Assembly: GCA_017551675.1 (NCBI GenBank) | Contig: JAFZLC010000009.1 | Coordinates: 1 to 64,000, forward strand | DNA from: Paludibacteraceae bacterium | GTDB taxonomy: Bacteria; Bacteroidota; Bacteroidia; Bacteroidales; Paludibacteraceae | Direction: 5' to 3' | Length of the DNA stretch: 64,000 nucleotides | Shown: in pieces, positions 9,413 to 18,103 of the stretch | How positions within the stretch are numbered: the first letter of the stretch is position 1 | Layout of the letters: each line of letters starts with the position of its first letter | Translations under genes and position numbers: made by a program | Notes under the pieces: generated by a model | Told to the model about the DNA's origin: nothing | Databases searched by the model: none | The model's input: only the letters and a program-made list of their open reading frames with translations

Positions 9413-9476
9413 GTTAAGAATTAAGAATTATGAGTTAAGAATTATGAATTAAGAGTTAAGAGTTAAGAATTATGAA
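9413..9476. repeat. AT-rich short tandem repeat between CGL and CBS genes
   Basis: The gap is made almost entirely of variants of AGTTAAGAATTA and TTAAGAATTATGA in direct array. A related stretch lies at about 14364-14400, between the NifX-like and NifH genes. No coding or hairpin signal was seen. It looks like a simple spacer repeat. Confidence 0.7.
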
Positions 9477-10454
9477 TTAGAGATTGAGGGTTAGGTTTTT
9501 CTCCTTTAGCCATTCGTCGTTGAACATCTTGGAGAGGTATTTGTTACCGCTGTCGCACGCTAAGGTGACCACACGTTTTGGGGTGGTCTGCTCCTGGCAG
9601 TAACGAAGAGCAGCACTTAAGAGTGTACCTGTAGAGGAACCTGCCAGAATGCCTTCTTCCCTCAGTAAAAGGCGAGCGGCGGTGAAGCTCTCCTCATCAG
9701 TCACTTCGTAGGCTTTCTTCACCAAATCGAAATCGGCCAATTTAGGGATATAATCCTCTCCGATTCCTTCTACGAACCATGAACCTGCATCATTGCGAAG
9801 CTTCTTCAGATTGATATAATCAGCAAGAACAGAGCCCTTAGGATCGGCAAGGATGAACTCGGTCTGCGGACTTACCTTCTTGAAGAATCGAGTCAGACCA
9901 GTCAGTGTTCCTGCAGAGCCAACGCCCACAACGACGGCATCTACTTTATGCTCTAATTGTTCCCAGATTTCAGGACCCGTGGTCAATGCATGGGTCTCAG
10001 GGTTATCTGGATTCTCAAACTGATTGATGTAGTAGCCTCCCCTCTCGTTAGCAATTCGAGCAGCTAAATCTTGATAATACGCTGGATGTCCTTTCCCGAC
10101 ATCGCTTCGTGTAATGACCGTCTCCACACCCAACGCACGAAGATGATTAATCTTCTCAGTACTCATCTTGTCAGGAATCACCAATAAGAGCTTGTATCCT
10201 TTCATTCTACTTGCCAACGCAAGACCTAACCCTGTGTTTCCAGCCGTAGCCTCCACAATGAGTTGTCCGGGACGGATTGTTCCTCGTCTCTCCGCTTGTT
10301 CAATCATATTCAAGCCAGTACGATCCTTTATGCTACCGCCAGGATTCTGATTCTCCAATTTCAAGAAAAGAGAACTCTTACCTGTGTTCAGTCTTGAGAG
10401 TTGAACGATGGGCGTATTGCCAATCAAGTCTAATACATTATTGTAAATTGCCAT
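9477..10454 (-). CDS. cystathionine beta-synthase-like PLP enzyme (catalytic domain only)
   Basis: A 325-residue fold-type II PLP enzyme that reads closer to cystathionine beta-synthase than to CysK. It has GGSIKDRTGLNMIEQAE with the PLP lysine, EATAGNTGLGLALA, and a GEDYIPKLADFDLV segment. It also has EEGILAGSSTGTLL and the ending CDSGNKYLSKMFNDEWL, which is characteristic of CBS/MccA. It lacks the C-terminal CBS regulatory repeats found in eukaryotic enzymes. It would condense homocysteine with serine or O-acetylserine to cystathionine, which the downstream CGL-like enzyme splits to cysteine. It follows a Cys-rich small ORF that may attenuate it. Confidence 0.82.
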   Translation of the reverse strand: MAIYNNVLDLIGNTPIVQLSRLNTGKSSLFLKLENQNPGGSIKDRTGLNMIEQAERRGTIRPGQLIVEATAGNTGLGLALASRMKGYKLLLVIPDKMSTEKINHLRALGVETVITRSDVGKGHPAYYQDLAARIANERGGYYINQFENPDNPETHALTTGPEIWEQLEHKVDAVVVGVGSAGTLTGLTRFFKKVSPQTEFILADPKGSVLADYINLKKLRNDAGSWFVEGIGEDYIPKLADFDLVKKAYEVTDEESFTAARLLLREEGILAGSSTGTLLSAALRYCQEQTTPKRVVTLACDSGNKYLSKMFNDEWLKEKNLTLNL

Positions 10455-10609
10455 GTCTGATATTGTTTTGCCGATTATAAAATATTGAAGATATAAACAC
10501 TTATAAACAAAGCATTTGCGTAGCTATTTTAATGCTATACGATAACTAAATGCTTGATTTAAAATCCGGGGTAAGATTAGTAATTGAATTGTGGGGCCAG
10601 CTACCCTCA

Positions 10610-10801
10610 TTAACACACTGGCATACTACATCGGCAACAACATTCGCACATAGAACATTGTCTATTCTTCATGTAAGGTTTTACGTAAAATAGGAACGTA
10701 AAATGTATTGGTAAATTTTCGGCAATGCGTCCACGACCAGCAACAAAGAACTTCTTCGCTGCTGTAACCATATCATATTTTATGTTATTTAGTCGTGTCA
10801 T
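10610..10801 (-). CDS. Cys-rich small ORF, candidate cysteine-sensing leader peptide
   Basis: A 63-codon frame ends with CSMCECCCRCSMPVC, seven cysteines and two methionines in 15 residues. It stops 156 bp before the cystathionine beta-synthase-like gene on the same strand. An internal ATG at 10672 would give a 20-residue peptide holding the whole cluster, the usual size of an attenuator leader; ATG at 10771 is another option. Known amino-acid leaders, including Cys-rich leaders before sulfur genes in mycobacteria, sense charged tRNA by ribosome stalling. Downstream, AGCATTT (about 10538-10552) and AAATGCT (near 10509-10517) can pair. Which start is used, and whether it is translated, is unknown. 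Confidence 0.5.
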   Translation of the reverse strand: MTRLNNIKYDMVTAAKKFFVAGRGRIAENLPIHFTFLFYVKPYMKNRQCSMCECCCRCSMPVC

Positions 10802-10845
10802 TAACTTGCCTTTTTATTATAATGATAATATTTTCTTTGTGTAAG

Positions 10846-10875
10846 GGATGTTGCCTGCTGATTCAGACAACATCC
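10846..10875 (-). terminator. hairpin after nifK-like gene, possible terminator or processing site
   Basis: GGATGTTG pairs exactly with CAACATCC across a 14-base loop, 8 bp after the NifK-like stop. The minus-strand sequence after it is not a strong T-run. It may mark the 3' end by processing or protect the message rather than terminate fully. Confidence 0.45.
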
Positions 10876-10882
10876 GCTTTTA

Positions 10883-12232
10883 TTATTTCCCTCCTACGGA
10901 TGCACTGTAAATTCGCTCTAAGAACTGCAGTGCTCCTTTATATCCGATATGGGATCGGTTGACGATAAGCGTCTCTGACGATGGTGTTGCAATCTCGAAG
11001 AACAATGCACCCTTCTTGTTGGCAAGGGTAAGTTCCCATGATGTACCGAGAATCAACGGTTTACCTGCTGTAAACGTAACTCCCTCTATCAGTTTCTCCA
11101 CCTCGTATCCATCTTCTTCAAAGACGACATCGATGCTTACGCCTTCCGAGATATTATTTTTGAAATAGTCTGAAATAGCTGGGCGGAACTTTTCCGGTGT
11201 CTTGTCCGTGATGATTACCTTCTTAGGGATCAAACCGATCTGATCGGCCAAGAACTTTGAATAAGCCAATGCATAAGAGGCATCTGCCGTCACCACAAAC
11301 TCGCTTGGCATACCGTACCAATATTCTGCGAAGAACTCAGAGAAGTGTTCAAGATAGTAGTAGTAAATGCTCGATTCCTGTTTGATAAATTCTTCGGACT
11401 GTTTCTTATCGATTCCAGCATATTCAACAACTTGGCGAATGAACTTAGTCGTAGCCTCTTCGCCTACTGGAATTTCTGGGATATGCAAGAATGGCTGATC
11501 ATATTTCTTTTGAAGATGCTCTGCGTTTTTGACACCCACCCAAGGGGAAACCACCAAGTTGAACTGTGCCTGAGGAATACGTTTCCAAGCCTCAACACCA
11601 GGGTTTTCAGGACCGAACAATACGTTCACCTCTAATCCTGCGCCACGCAAAATGCGCGCAAGTTCCTGATAATCTCCACGCCAGTTTTGATTGTAGTAAG
11701 GCACTTCAAACCAAAGGTTTACAAGTCCTTTCTTCTTTTCACCGTCGTAATCGCCTACAAACTGATCGATGATAGCATCCACCACCACTTCATGTCCGTA
11801 AAGGTTGTTGCCTTTAAAACCAGCCGTATTAGCATAGACCACAGGGTAACCAGCTTTCTGATAACGTCCTACCAAGTCTGGCACATTATCACCGATCAAC
11901 TCACCCGTACATCCTGTCAATACCACGAAGAGATCACCATCGTAAATTTTCAGTGTTGATTTGATAAGATTGTCGAGAGTTTTGATACCACCAAAGACCA
12001 CATCATTCTCCGTAGCATTGGAGCTTGGCATGTTACCACCACCAGCGGAGATACTTCCTTGAAAACCATTTTCAAAGGTCAACATGGCGGTCGTCTTCAA
12101 CTGACAGCCAGGACTACAATTGGCGATTGGCACTGCACCCTTGATGGCTACTACGGTATTGGTTGCACCTACCGCACAAGCATATCTAACATCGGATATT
12201 ACCGAAGGTTTTTTCTTTTGTATTTCGCTCAT
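10883..12232 (-). CDS. nitrogenase-like reductase, beta (NifK/NifN/MarK-like) subunit
   Basis: A 449-residue protein of the nitrogenase component 1 superfamily. It has C19 in RYACAVGA, C39 and C43 in ANCSPGCQ, and C108 in VLTGCTGELIGDN, a set able to bind one half of a P-cluster-like centre. Later landmarks are VVYANTAGFKGNNLYGHE and the C-terminal IVNRSHIGYKGALQF, which matches the end of NifK/NifN proteins. It is shorter at the N-terminus than NifK (about 520). It follows the NifD-like gene by 78 bp. With no NifEN scaffold in the operon it should be a catalytic subunit, as in MarDK of methylthio-alkane reductase. Which subfamily it belongs to needs a phylogeny. Confidence 0.85.
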   Translation of the reverse strand: MSEIQKKKPSVISDVRYACAVGATNTVVAIKGAVPIANCSPGCQLKTTAMLTFENGFQGSISAGGGNMPSSNATENDVVFGGIKTLDNLIKSTLKIYDGDLFVVLTGCTGELIGDNVPDLVGRYQKAGYPVVYANTAGFKGNNLYGHEVVVDAIIDQFVGDYDGEKKKGLVNLWFEVPYYNQNWRGDYQELARILRGAGLEVNVLFGPENPGVEAWKRIPQAQFNLVVSPWVGVKNAEHLQKKYDQPFLHIPEIPVGEEATTKFIRQVVEYAGIDKKQSEEFIKQESSIYYYYLEHFSEFFAEYWYGMPSEFVVTADASYALAYSKFLADQIGLIPKKVIITDKTPEKFRPAISDYFKNNISEGVSIDVVFEEDGYEVEKLIEGVTFTAGKPLILGTSWELTLANKKGALFFEIATPSSETLIVNRSHIGYKGALQFLERIYSASVGGK

Positions 12233-12310
12233 TTACTTGAATCTTTTGATATTTCGAAAAATGAAGAGGCACAATATTTAGACACTCATGCCTCTTCTGT
12301 TAAATAAAAC

Positions 12311-13873
12311 TTAGGCATCTAGCTTCTTTTCAATATCTTCAAACACACTCTTATCGTTGGTGAGTTTGAATGGATCGTCTTGGTTGAACCACCAGTCATT
12401 GTAAGGCAAACGAACGTGACGTTGTAGCGTCTTGTTGAACTTCGTACGTGCCAATACACCTTTCAGGATTTCGCCCACACGCAAGATTCCATCGTATCCT
12501 ACTGGAATATGCTCATCACCCAATGCAAAGGTTGGTACGCCGAGGTGACCAGCCACAGAGGCAAGTCCTGGGTGACGAATGATCAAAAAGTCTGTCTTTA
12601 TGCGTTTCAAGAGCTGAGGCAACTGGAAGGCACGCGTCTTGCTGACTGTATAATGAGGAATGTCTCCGTACGTCTCAACCAGCTCCTTCAAGGTGTCTTG
12701 GTTTTTACCTGCACCATCATAAATAGGGTCATGGTGGAAAACCAACGCAGCTTCGTTCTTGATACCCAACTCAGCCAATACACTGATCAAGCCATGAGCA
12801 TAAGCTGAACCGGTAAGCACCATTCCATATTTTCCTTTGAAATATTCGCGATACTCCGCCAATTTAGGAGCAATACGTTTATGCTCGCTTTCAATGAACG
12901 CTTCTGCCTCTTTCTCTTTGCCGACCACCTTAGCGATAGCGCGCAACCAAGCATCTGTTCCTTTGATACCATAAGGCTGCGGAGCGTCGATTTGTGGAAC
13001 ACCGAACTGATCTTCCAACGCTGCTCCCATGTAACCACCAAGTGTTTCACAGAAGGTGGTGGTAGCCACGGCTTCGGAAGCCTGACGAATCTCCTCAAAT
13101 GAGGCACAGTCCAACAAGTAATTCACACGCAAACCAAGTGGTTTCAGCAAGTCGGAGAACCAATCTGTTCCCCAAAGAGCGATGATATTAATTAAATCTT
13201 TCTGTTTCTTTTTAGGATGTCTTTCAACAATCTGTCTCAAGACACCGTGGAAAGCCACATCGAAACCAGTACTCCAGTGTTTACTTCGGAAACCTTCGCA
13301 GTGCAATGGGATGATAGGCACACCCACCTCTGGTTCCATCTCTTCTGCTACACTATCGATGTCCTCTCCTGTGATAGCTGTGGCACAAGCCATGGCGATG
13401 AAGATAGCCTTCGGATTGTAACGCTCCTTGGCGATGCGGATAGCCTGACGAAGTTTGGCACTACCACCGAACACCATGTCTTTCTCTTGGAGGTTGGTAC
13501 TCATGTTAAGTGTGTTCTGCTGAGGCTTGCCACGACGTTCCAATCCCTTGTGCATGGAGAGGTTGAACTTTGCACATTCACTACTACATCCGATAGGCGC
13601 ATGGTCAATCAAGACACAATCGGTAAGGTTACCTATCTGACATTGTACGATGGCGTTGGAGCACATGGTCTCTTGGTTCAAGGGGCTCTGTAATTCACAA
13701 AGACGACAACCTTGACCGGCTCCTTTACAGCCTCCATGTTTCTTTATGCTTCGCTCGTCGTAAGCAGACTGTTCAATCAGCTGCTTTGCCGAACCATCCC
13801 AACCGATAATCGTACCGAGTCGCAACTCACGATTCTCGACGGTGGTCATGTTTAAATTGATTCTATTCGCCAT
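12311..13873 (-). CDS. nitrogenase-like reductase, alpha (NifD/MarD-like) subunit
   Basis: A 520-residue component 1 alpha-type subunit. C71, C96 (HAPIGCSSE) and C163 (AMACATAITGEDI) have almost the spacing of the NifD P-cluster ligands C62, C88 and C154. HCEGFRSKHW (191-200) parallels the NifD CEGFRG segment. C275, in FCETLGGYMGAALEDQFG, aligns with the FeMo-cofactor-ligating cysteine. The segment holding NifD His442 differs (GVPTFALGDEHIPVGYDG, 445-462), so the distal ligand is uncertain. An extra C-x6-C-x2-C (C49, C56, C59) lies near the N-terminus. It should bind a NifB-derived Fe-S cofactor and reduce a substrate with electrons from the NifH protein. Its position among sulfur genes suggests a sulfur-containing substrate. 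Confidence 0.87.
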   Translation of the reverse strand: MANRINLNMTTVENRELRLGTIIGWDGSAKQLIEQSAYDERSIKKHGGCKGAGQGCRLCELQSPLNQETMCSNAIVQCQIGNLTDCVLIDHAPIGCSSECAKFNLSMHKGLERRGKPQQNTLNMSTNLQEKDMVFGGSAKLRQAIRIAKERYNPKAIFIAMACATAITGEDIDSVAEEMEPEVGVPIIPLHCEGFRSKHWSTGFDVAFHGVLRQIVERHPKKKQKDLINIIALWGTDWFSDLLKPLGLRVNYLLDCASFEEIRQASEAVATTTFCETLGGYMGAALEDQFGVPQIDAPQPYGIKGTDAWLRAIAKVVGKEKEAEAFIESEHKRIAPKLAEYREYFKGKYGMVLTGSAYAHGLISVLAELGIKNEAALVFHHDPIYDGAGKNQDTLKELVETYGDIPHYTVSKTRAFQLPQLLKRIKTDFLIIRHPGLASVAGHLGVPTFALGDEHIPVGYDGILRVGEILKGVLARTKFNKTLQRHVRLPYNDWWFNQDDPFKLTNDKSVFEDIEKKLDA

Positions 13874-13882
13874 ATAATAAAT

Positions 13883-14359
13883 TTACTCTTCTTGATTTTT
13901 AAACTTCAACTTTCTTTCATCGATCTTGTAGTAGTAAGAGACTATCTTTGACAAGGCTTCTTTGATAGGTAATTCTATGTCAAAAACTGAAATGGCTTTT
14001 CTCTCGAACTGTTTCAGAATGTTGCGACCTATCTTCTTACAGACCACACTTCGACAATCAGAAAGCAACTCTACCGATTCCGATTTCTCTCCGCCGCTAC
14101 AGCCATTTCGGCTGCCACAGCCCGAGTTACATCCAGTATTGCAGCCACTACCCTCAGCCGATCCGCAACCACTACCACATCCAGCCTCAACATTTCTAAC
14201 ATAAGTATATTGTTGCTCCTGTGATACCGGTACGGCTCTGGTCTCAATCTTGTGGAAATCAAGTCCCTCAACTGAATAAATCTCAAACTGCTGAGCAGCC
14301 CCATAATGCAGGTCGATATTCAATCCATCCGATGTAGCAACTGCAATCTTGTAACCCAT
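13883..14359 (-). CDS. NifX/NafY-family cofactor-binding protein with Cys-Gly-rich insert
   Basis: A 158-residue protein with the dinitrogenase iron-cofactor (NifX/NifB C-terminal) fold. The start is KIAVATSDGLNIDLHYGAAQQFEIY. The central VELLSDCRSVVCKKIGRNILKQFE and the end ELPIKEALSKIV are also typical. Family members carry or store cofactor on the way from NifB to the reductase. Here the loop between the halves (residues 61-87) is expanded to a run such as CGSGCGSAEGSGCNTGC, with six cysteines, plus C102 and C107. This could bind an extra Fe-S cluster or metal. It starts 46 bp after the NifH stop and ends 9 bp before the NifD-like ATG. Confidence 0.75.
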   Translation of the reverse strand: MGYKIAVATSDGLNIDLHYGAAQQFEIYSVEGLDFHKIETRAVPVSQEQQYTYVRNVEAGCGSGCGSAEGSGCNTGCNSGCGSRNGCSGGEKSESVELLSDCRSVVCKKIGRNILKQFERKAISVFDIELPIKEALSKIVSYYYKIDERKLKFKNQEE

Positions 14360-14405
14360 ACCTTAAACCAATTTTAACTCTTAATTTTGAACACTTAATT
14401 CTTAA

Positions 14406-15269
<864 letters not shown>

Positions 15270-15299
15270 TTATGCCACGAAAATGTGGCGGGTGAATAA

Positions 15300-15668
15300 T
15301 TAAAATAAGTTTTGAATCTCGTTATAAGTATAAATTTTATTTAACGCCTCAATCAAGTCGCCTGGCAATGCCATTGCCACGATTCCTTTTTGAGTTAGCA
15401 GTGCATTGGCACCTGCCCCGATACGTGATGCTGTGACGTATTGACAATCCGAAAAGAGCTCCACTCTCTTCTCCATGTCGTCTCGGGAATGACCACCGTT
15501 CTGACAAACTGGAGGTGTTGTACGCTTCTCAACATAGATCCACTCTCCATCGAAGAACTGGTAGATGTAAAAATCCGTAGCTCTACCGAAATGAGTATCG
15601 ATCGTGTATCCTCCATCTGTAGAGGCAGCCGCTACCCGGAAAGCATTATATTTCTGTTTATCATCCAT
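15300..15668 (-). CDS. NifX-like cofactor-binding protein (split-off NifB C-terminal domain)
   Basis: About 122 residues of the NifX/NifB C-terminal fold. Landmarks are AFRVAAASTDGGYTIDTHFGRATDFYIY, then KRVELFSDCQYVTASRIGAGANALLTQKGI and a closing LIEALNKIYTY. In diazotrophic bacteria this domain is fused to the end of NifB. Here it is a separate gene that overlaps the NifB stop by eight bases (ATGGATGA), strong translational coupling. I chose ATG 15668 over 15692 for that reason. It probably receives the NifB product cluster and hands it on. A CxxxxH-type element (PPVCQNGGH) is present at its centre. Confidence 0.78.
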   Translation of the reverse strand: MDDKQKYNAFRVAAASTDGGYTIDTHFGRATDFYIYQFFDGEWIYVEKRTTPPVCQNGGHSRDDMEKRVELFSDCQYVTASRIGAGANALLTQKGIVAMALPGDLIEALNKIYTYNEIQNLF

Positions 15669-16533
15669 GTGAAAAAGTATCTGATAAGACAAAATCGTCT
15701 GAATAAACCTCTTTGGAGAACTCGCTTACGCCAGGCACTCCCACCGCATCTGCACGACAGCGATTGCAATGACGGAAGACATCGATATACTTCTCTGCAC
15801 TCTTTCTTGCCTCTTCAATCTGGAAGCAGAAAGGAGCTTTCTCATCCTTGAGTTCATACGTCGGAATCAGCGGGATGATGTTGTAGATGGAGGCACCCAA
15901 TGATGAAACCGTCTTTGCTATTTGCTCAATGTGACTACCATTGATTCTTGGCACCAACACGGTGTTCACCTTTACTGTGATACCACTCTCGGCAATCTTG
16001 CGAATACCATTCAATTGGTTTTCGATCAATATTTTGGCACCTTCCAATGCATCGTATTTCTTACCATGATAGATAATAAACTTGTTCAGTTTAGCCTCAA
16101 TCTCTGGGTCGATGGCATTGACGGTCACCGTCAACGAATCAATCTTCGCCTCGATTACTTTGTCTGCCTTCTCATCGAGTAGCAATCCGTTGGTACTCAT
16201 ACACTTGAGCAGTTGTGGAAACTCTTTATCTACAAGACGGAACGTCTCCAAAGCCGTATCGGTCGCCAACGTGTCACCCGGACCTGCGATGCCAGCCACT
16301 TTGATGTCTGGACAAATCTTCAACGCTTTTTTCAGGATGGCTACACTTTCCTCTGGCGTGATCACCTTTGCCGTCACACCCGGACGATGCTCCGTATCGT
16401 TCAGTACACGACTGCAAAAGCGGCAACCAAGGTTGCATGCAGGGCTGACCGGCAGGTGTATTCTTCCGAGATTACCAGGCTTATTGGCAAAGCACGGATG
16501 GTTATTTCGTAATTTCTCTTGATTTTCAGTCAT
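15661..16533 (-). CDS. nifB: NifB-type radical SAM cofactor-biosynthesis enzyme
   Basis: A 290-residue stand-alone NifB radical SAM domain, like archaeal NifB and shorter than the ~460-residue fused form. HPCF is at 12-15. The SAM cluster motif C-x3-C-x2-C is C33, C37 and C40 (ACNLGCRFCSR). AGIAGPGDTLA is at 80-90, and HCNRCRADAVG (about 255-265) is near the C-terminus. These cysteines bind the RS cluster and the K1/K2 precursor clusters that NifB fuses into the 8Fe-9S-C core. Its presence indicates that the reductase uses a NifB-derived cofactor, unlike the NifB-independent DPOR and COR enzymes. It follows a cysteine synthase gene by 88 bp with a hairpin in between. Confidence 0.92.
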   Translation of the reverse strand: MTENQEKLRNNHPCFANKPGNLGRIHLPVSPACNLGCRFCSRVLNDTEHRPGVTAKVITPEESVAILKKALKICPDIKVAGIAGPGDTLATDTALETFRLVDKEFPQLLKCMSTNGLLLDEKADKVIEAKIDSLTVTVNAIDPEIEAKLNKFIIYHGKKYDALEGAKILIENQLNGIRKIAESGITVKVNTVLVPRINGSHIEQIAKTVSSLGASIYNIIPLIPTYELKDEKAPFCFQIEEARKSAEKYIDVFRHCNRCRADAVGVPGVSEFSKEVYSDDFVLSDTFSHG

Positions 16534-16566
16534 AAAAAATTTTTTTTTGAAAATGTATCCCCCTTC

Positions 16567-16588
16567 CCGAAGGCTTTTTCGCCTTCGG
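16567..16588 (-). other. hairpin between cysteine synthase and nifB
   Basis: CCGAAGGC pairs with GCCTTCGG over a 6-base loop in the 88-bp gap. No T-run follows at once on the minus strand, so read-through into nifB is likely. It could set the ratio of cysteine synthase to nitrogenase-like message by partial termination or processing. Confidence 0.5.
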
Positions 16589-16621
16589 TCATCACGGAAG
16601 ATATGTCCAAATATTAATTAA

Positions 16622-17560
16622 TTAATTGTTTGAGAACAAAGCAGTTGACAAGTATCTGTCACCTGAATCAGGCAGAAGCACCACAATATTCTTTCCTTTG
16701 TTCTCTGGACGATTAGCCAATATTGAAGCAGCCTTTAATGCCGCACCAGAAGAGATACCGACCAATATACCTTCGCTTACAGCAAAGTTTCTTCCCTCAG
16801 TAAAGGCATCTTCATTCTCAATAGCGATCACCTCGTCGTAGATTTTTGTATTCAATGTATCAGGCACGAAACCAGCACCAATACCTTGGATCTTATGAGG
16901 TCCAGCCGTACCCTTTGACAATACCGGTGAAGTAGCAGGCTCTACAGCCACAATCTTCACATTAGGATTTTTAGACTTCAGATACTCACCAACACCTGTC
17001 AATGTACCACCAGTTCCAACACCAGCTACGAAGATGTCCACCTTCCCATCCGTCTGATCCCAGATTTCAGGACCTGTCGTCTCACGGTGAACCTTAGGGT
17101 TAGCAGGGTTAACGAACTGTCCTAAGATAACAGAACCTTTGATCTCCTTGTTGAGTTCATCTGCCTTTGCGATGGCACCCTTCATACCCTTTGCACCCTC
17201 AGTCAATATAATCTCTGCACCGTAAGCTTTCAAAAGATTTCTACGCTCTACACTCATGGTGTCAGGCAATGTCAAAATAGCCTTGTATCCTTTCGCTGCA
17301 GCTACAGCAGCCAAACCGATACCTGTATTACCAGATGTTGGCTCAATGATTGTTGCACCAGGTTTCAAGATACCCTTCTGCTCTGCATCCTCAATCATTG
17401 CAAGCGCAATACGATCTTTAACTGACCCTGCAGGATTAAGATATTCCAACTTTGCTAAAATTGTTGCATTTGCAACACCTGCTTTTTTTGAATAATTGTT
17501 GAGTTTTAAAAGTGGTGTATTACCAATTAACTCTAATGAACTTTCAATAATCTTTGCCAT
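16622..17560 (-). CDS. cysK: cysteine synthase (O-acetylserine sulfhydrylase)
   Basis: A 312-residue canonical cysteine synthase. The PLP lysine is in [14 protein letters not shown], the substrate loop is [12 protein letters not shown], the phosphate cup is [15 protein letters not shown], and it ends [15 protein letters not shown]. It forms cysteine from O-acetylserine and sulfide. It heads the minus-strand unit that continues into nifB and the nitrogenase-like genes, with the operator-bearing promoter upstream. The start ATG at 17560 has an AGGAGG site 8-9 bases upstream. It is highly similar to the CysK encoded at 19454 on the other side of the divergent promoter, likely an old duplication. 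Confidence 0.93.
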   Translation of the reverse strand: MAKIIESSLELIGNTPLLKLNNYSKKAGVANATILAKLEYLNPAGSVKDRIALAMIEDAEQKGILKPGATIIEPTSGNTGIGLAAVAAAKGYKAILTLPDTMSVERRNLLKAYGAEIILTEGAKGMKGAIAKADELNKEIKGSVILGQFVNPANPKVHRETTGPEIWDQTDGKVDIFVAGVGTGGTLTGVGEYLKSKNPNVKIVAVEPATSPVLSKGTAGPHKIQGIGAGFVPDTLNTKIYDEVIAIENEDAFTEGRNFAVSEGILVGISSGAALKAASILANRPENKGKNIVVLLPDSGDRYLSTALFSNN

Positions 17561-17592
17561 AATTATTTCCTCCTATATTTTATTTAACGATG

Positions 17593-17637
17593 CAAATATA
17601 AAACACATTTTTTTATTAACCTACTAAATTGGTATGT
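17593..17637 (-). promoter_or_regulatory. promoter with Rrf2-type operator for cysK and the nitrogenase-like operon
   Basis: Minus-strand TATATTTG (17593-17600) is a TAnnTTTG -7 box, 33 bp before the cysK ATG. The palindrome at 17619-17637, read on the plus strand as ACCTACT-AAATT-GGTATGT, covers the expected -33 position. Its distance from the -7 box matches the other two operators in this window. A second weaker copy (ACATTCT-ATTTA-GGTATGT) lies 76 bp upstream at 17695-17713, mirroring the pair at 2793/2873. The rest of the 543-bp divergent gap is very AT-rich; I see no gene in it. Confidence 0.72.
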
Positions 17638-18002
17638 TTTTTATAGATTTTTTTTATAGAATTTTATATGTATCTAATTATTAATATTTTAAAAACATTC
17701 TATTTAGGTATGTTATTAGGGGGTTATTATAAAAAAACAACCCATATTTTAATCAATTTATAACTATACCTTATTAAATAAAAGGGATTTTTTGTATAAA
17801 AAATGGCACGAATATCGTTTTTCACATCATTTCTACGACAAAAAGCACAAAAACAACCCTTATAAATCACCCAATAAAAGGTATTTTTATCCCAAAAGGA
17901 GAAAATCCAAACCAACAGATTCTATAATAGTCGATTTTGCAGTATTTTTAAAGCACTGATTATCAATATTATAAAAATAAATTCGACAATTTTATTTAAA
18001 TT

Positions 18003-18047
18003 ACCCACCAATTCAGTAGGTTTATATATTTATTGTTTGTATATTTG
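18003..18047 (+). promoter_or_regulatory. promoter with Rrf2-type operator for O-acetylhomoserine sulfhydrylase
   Basis: ACCCACC-AATTC-AGTAGGT at 18003-18021 is the third copy of the palindrome, followed at the same spacing by a TATATTTG -7 box (18040-18047). The start codon lies 56 bp further on, preceded by AAAGGAGG. The shared geometry at three promoters makes one regulator the simple explanation. Confidence 0.72.
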
Positions 18048-18103
18048 CATCATCGAAATGAAACAAAGGAAATAAAAATAACAATAAAAAAAAGGAGGTC
18101 GAT

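Noticed and set aside
9413-9476. CRISPR-like array
   Set aside because: The repeats are short, AT-rich and without spacers. No cas genes or repeat-spacer pattern occurs anywhere in the window.
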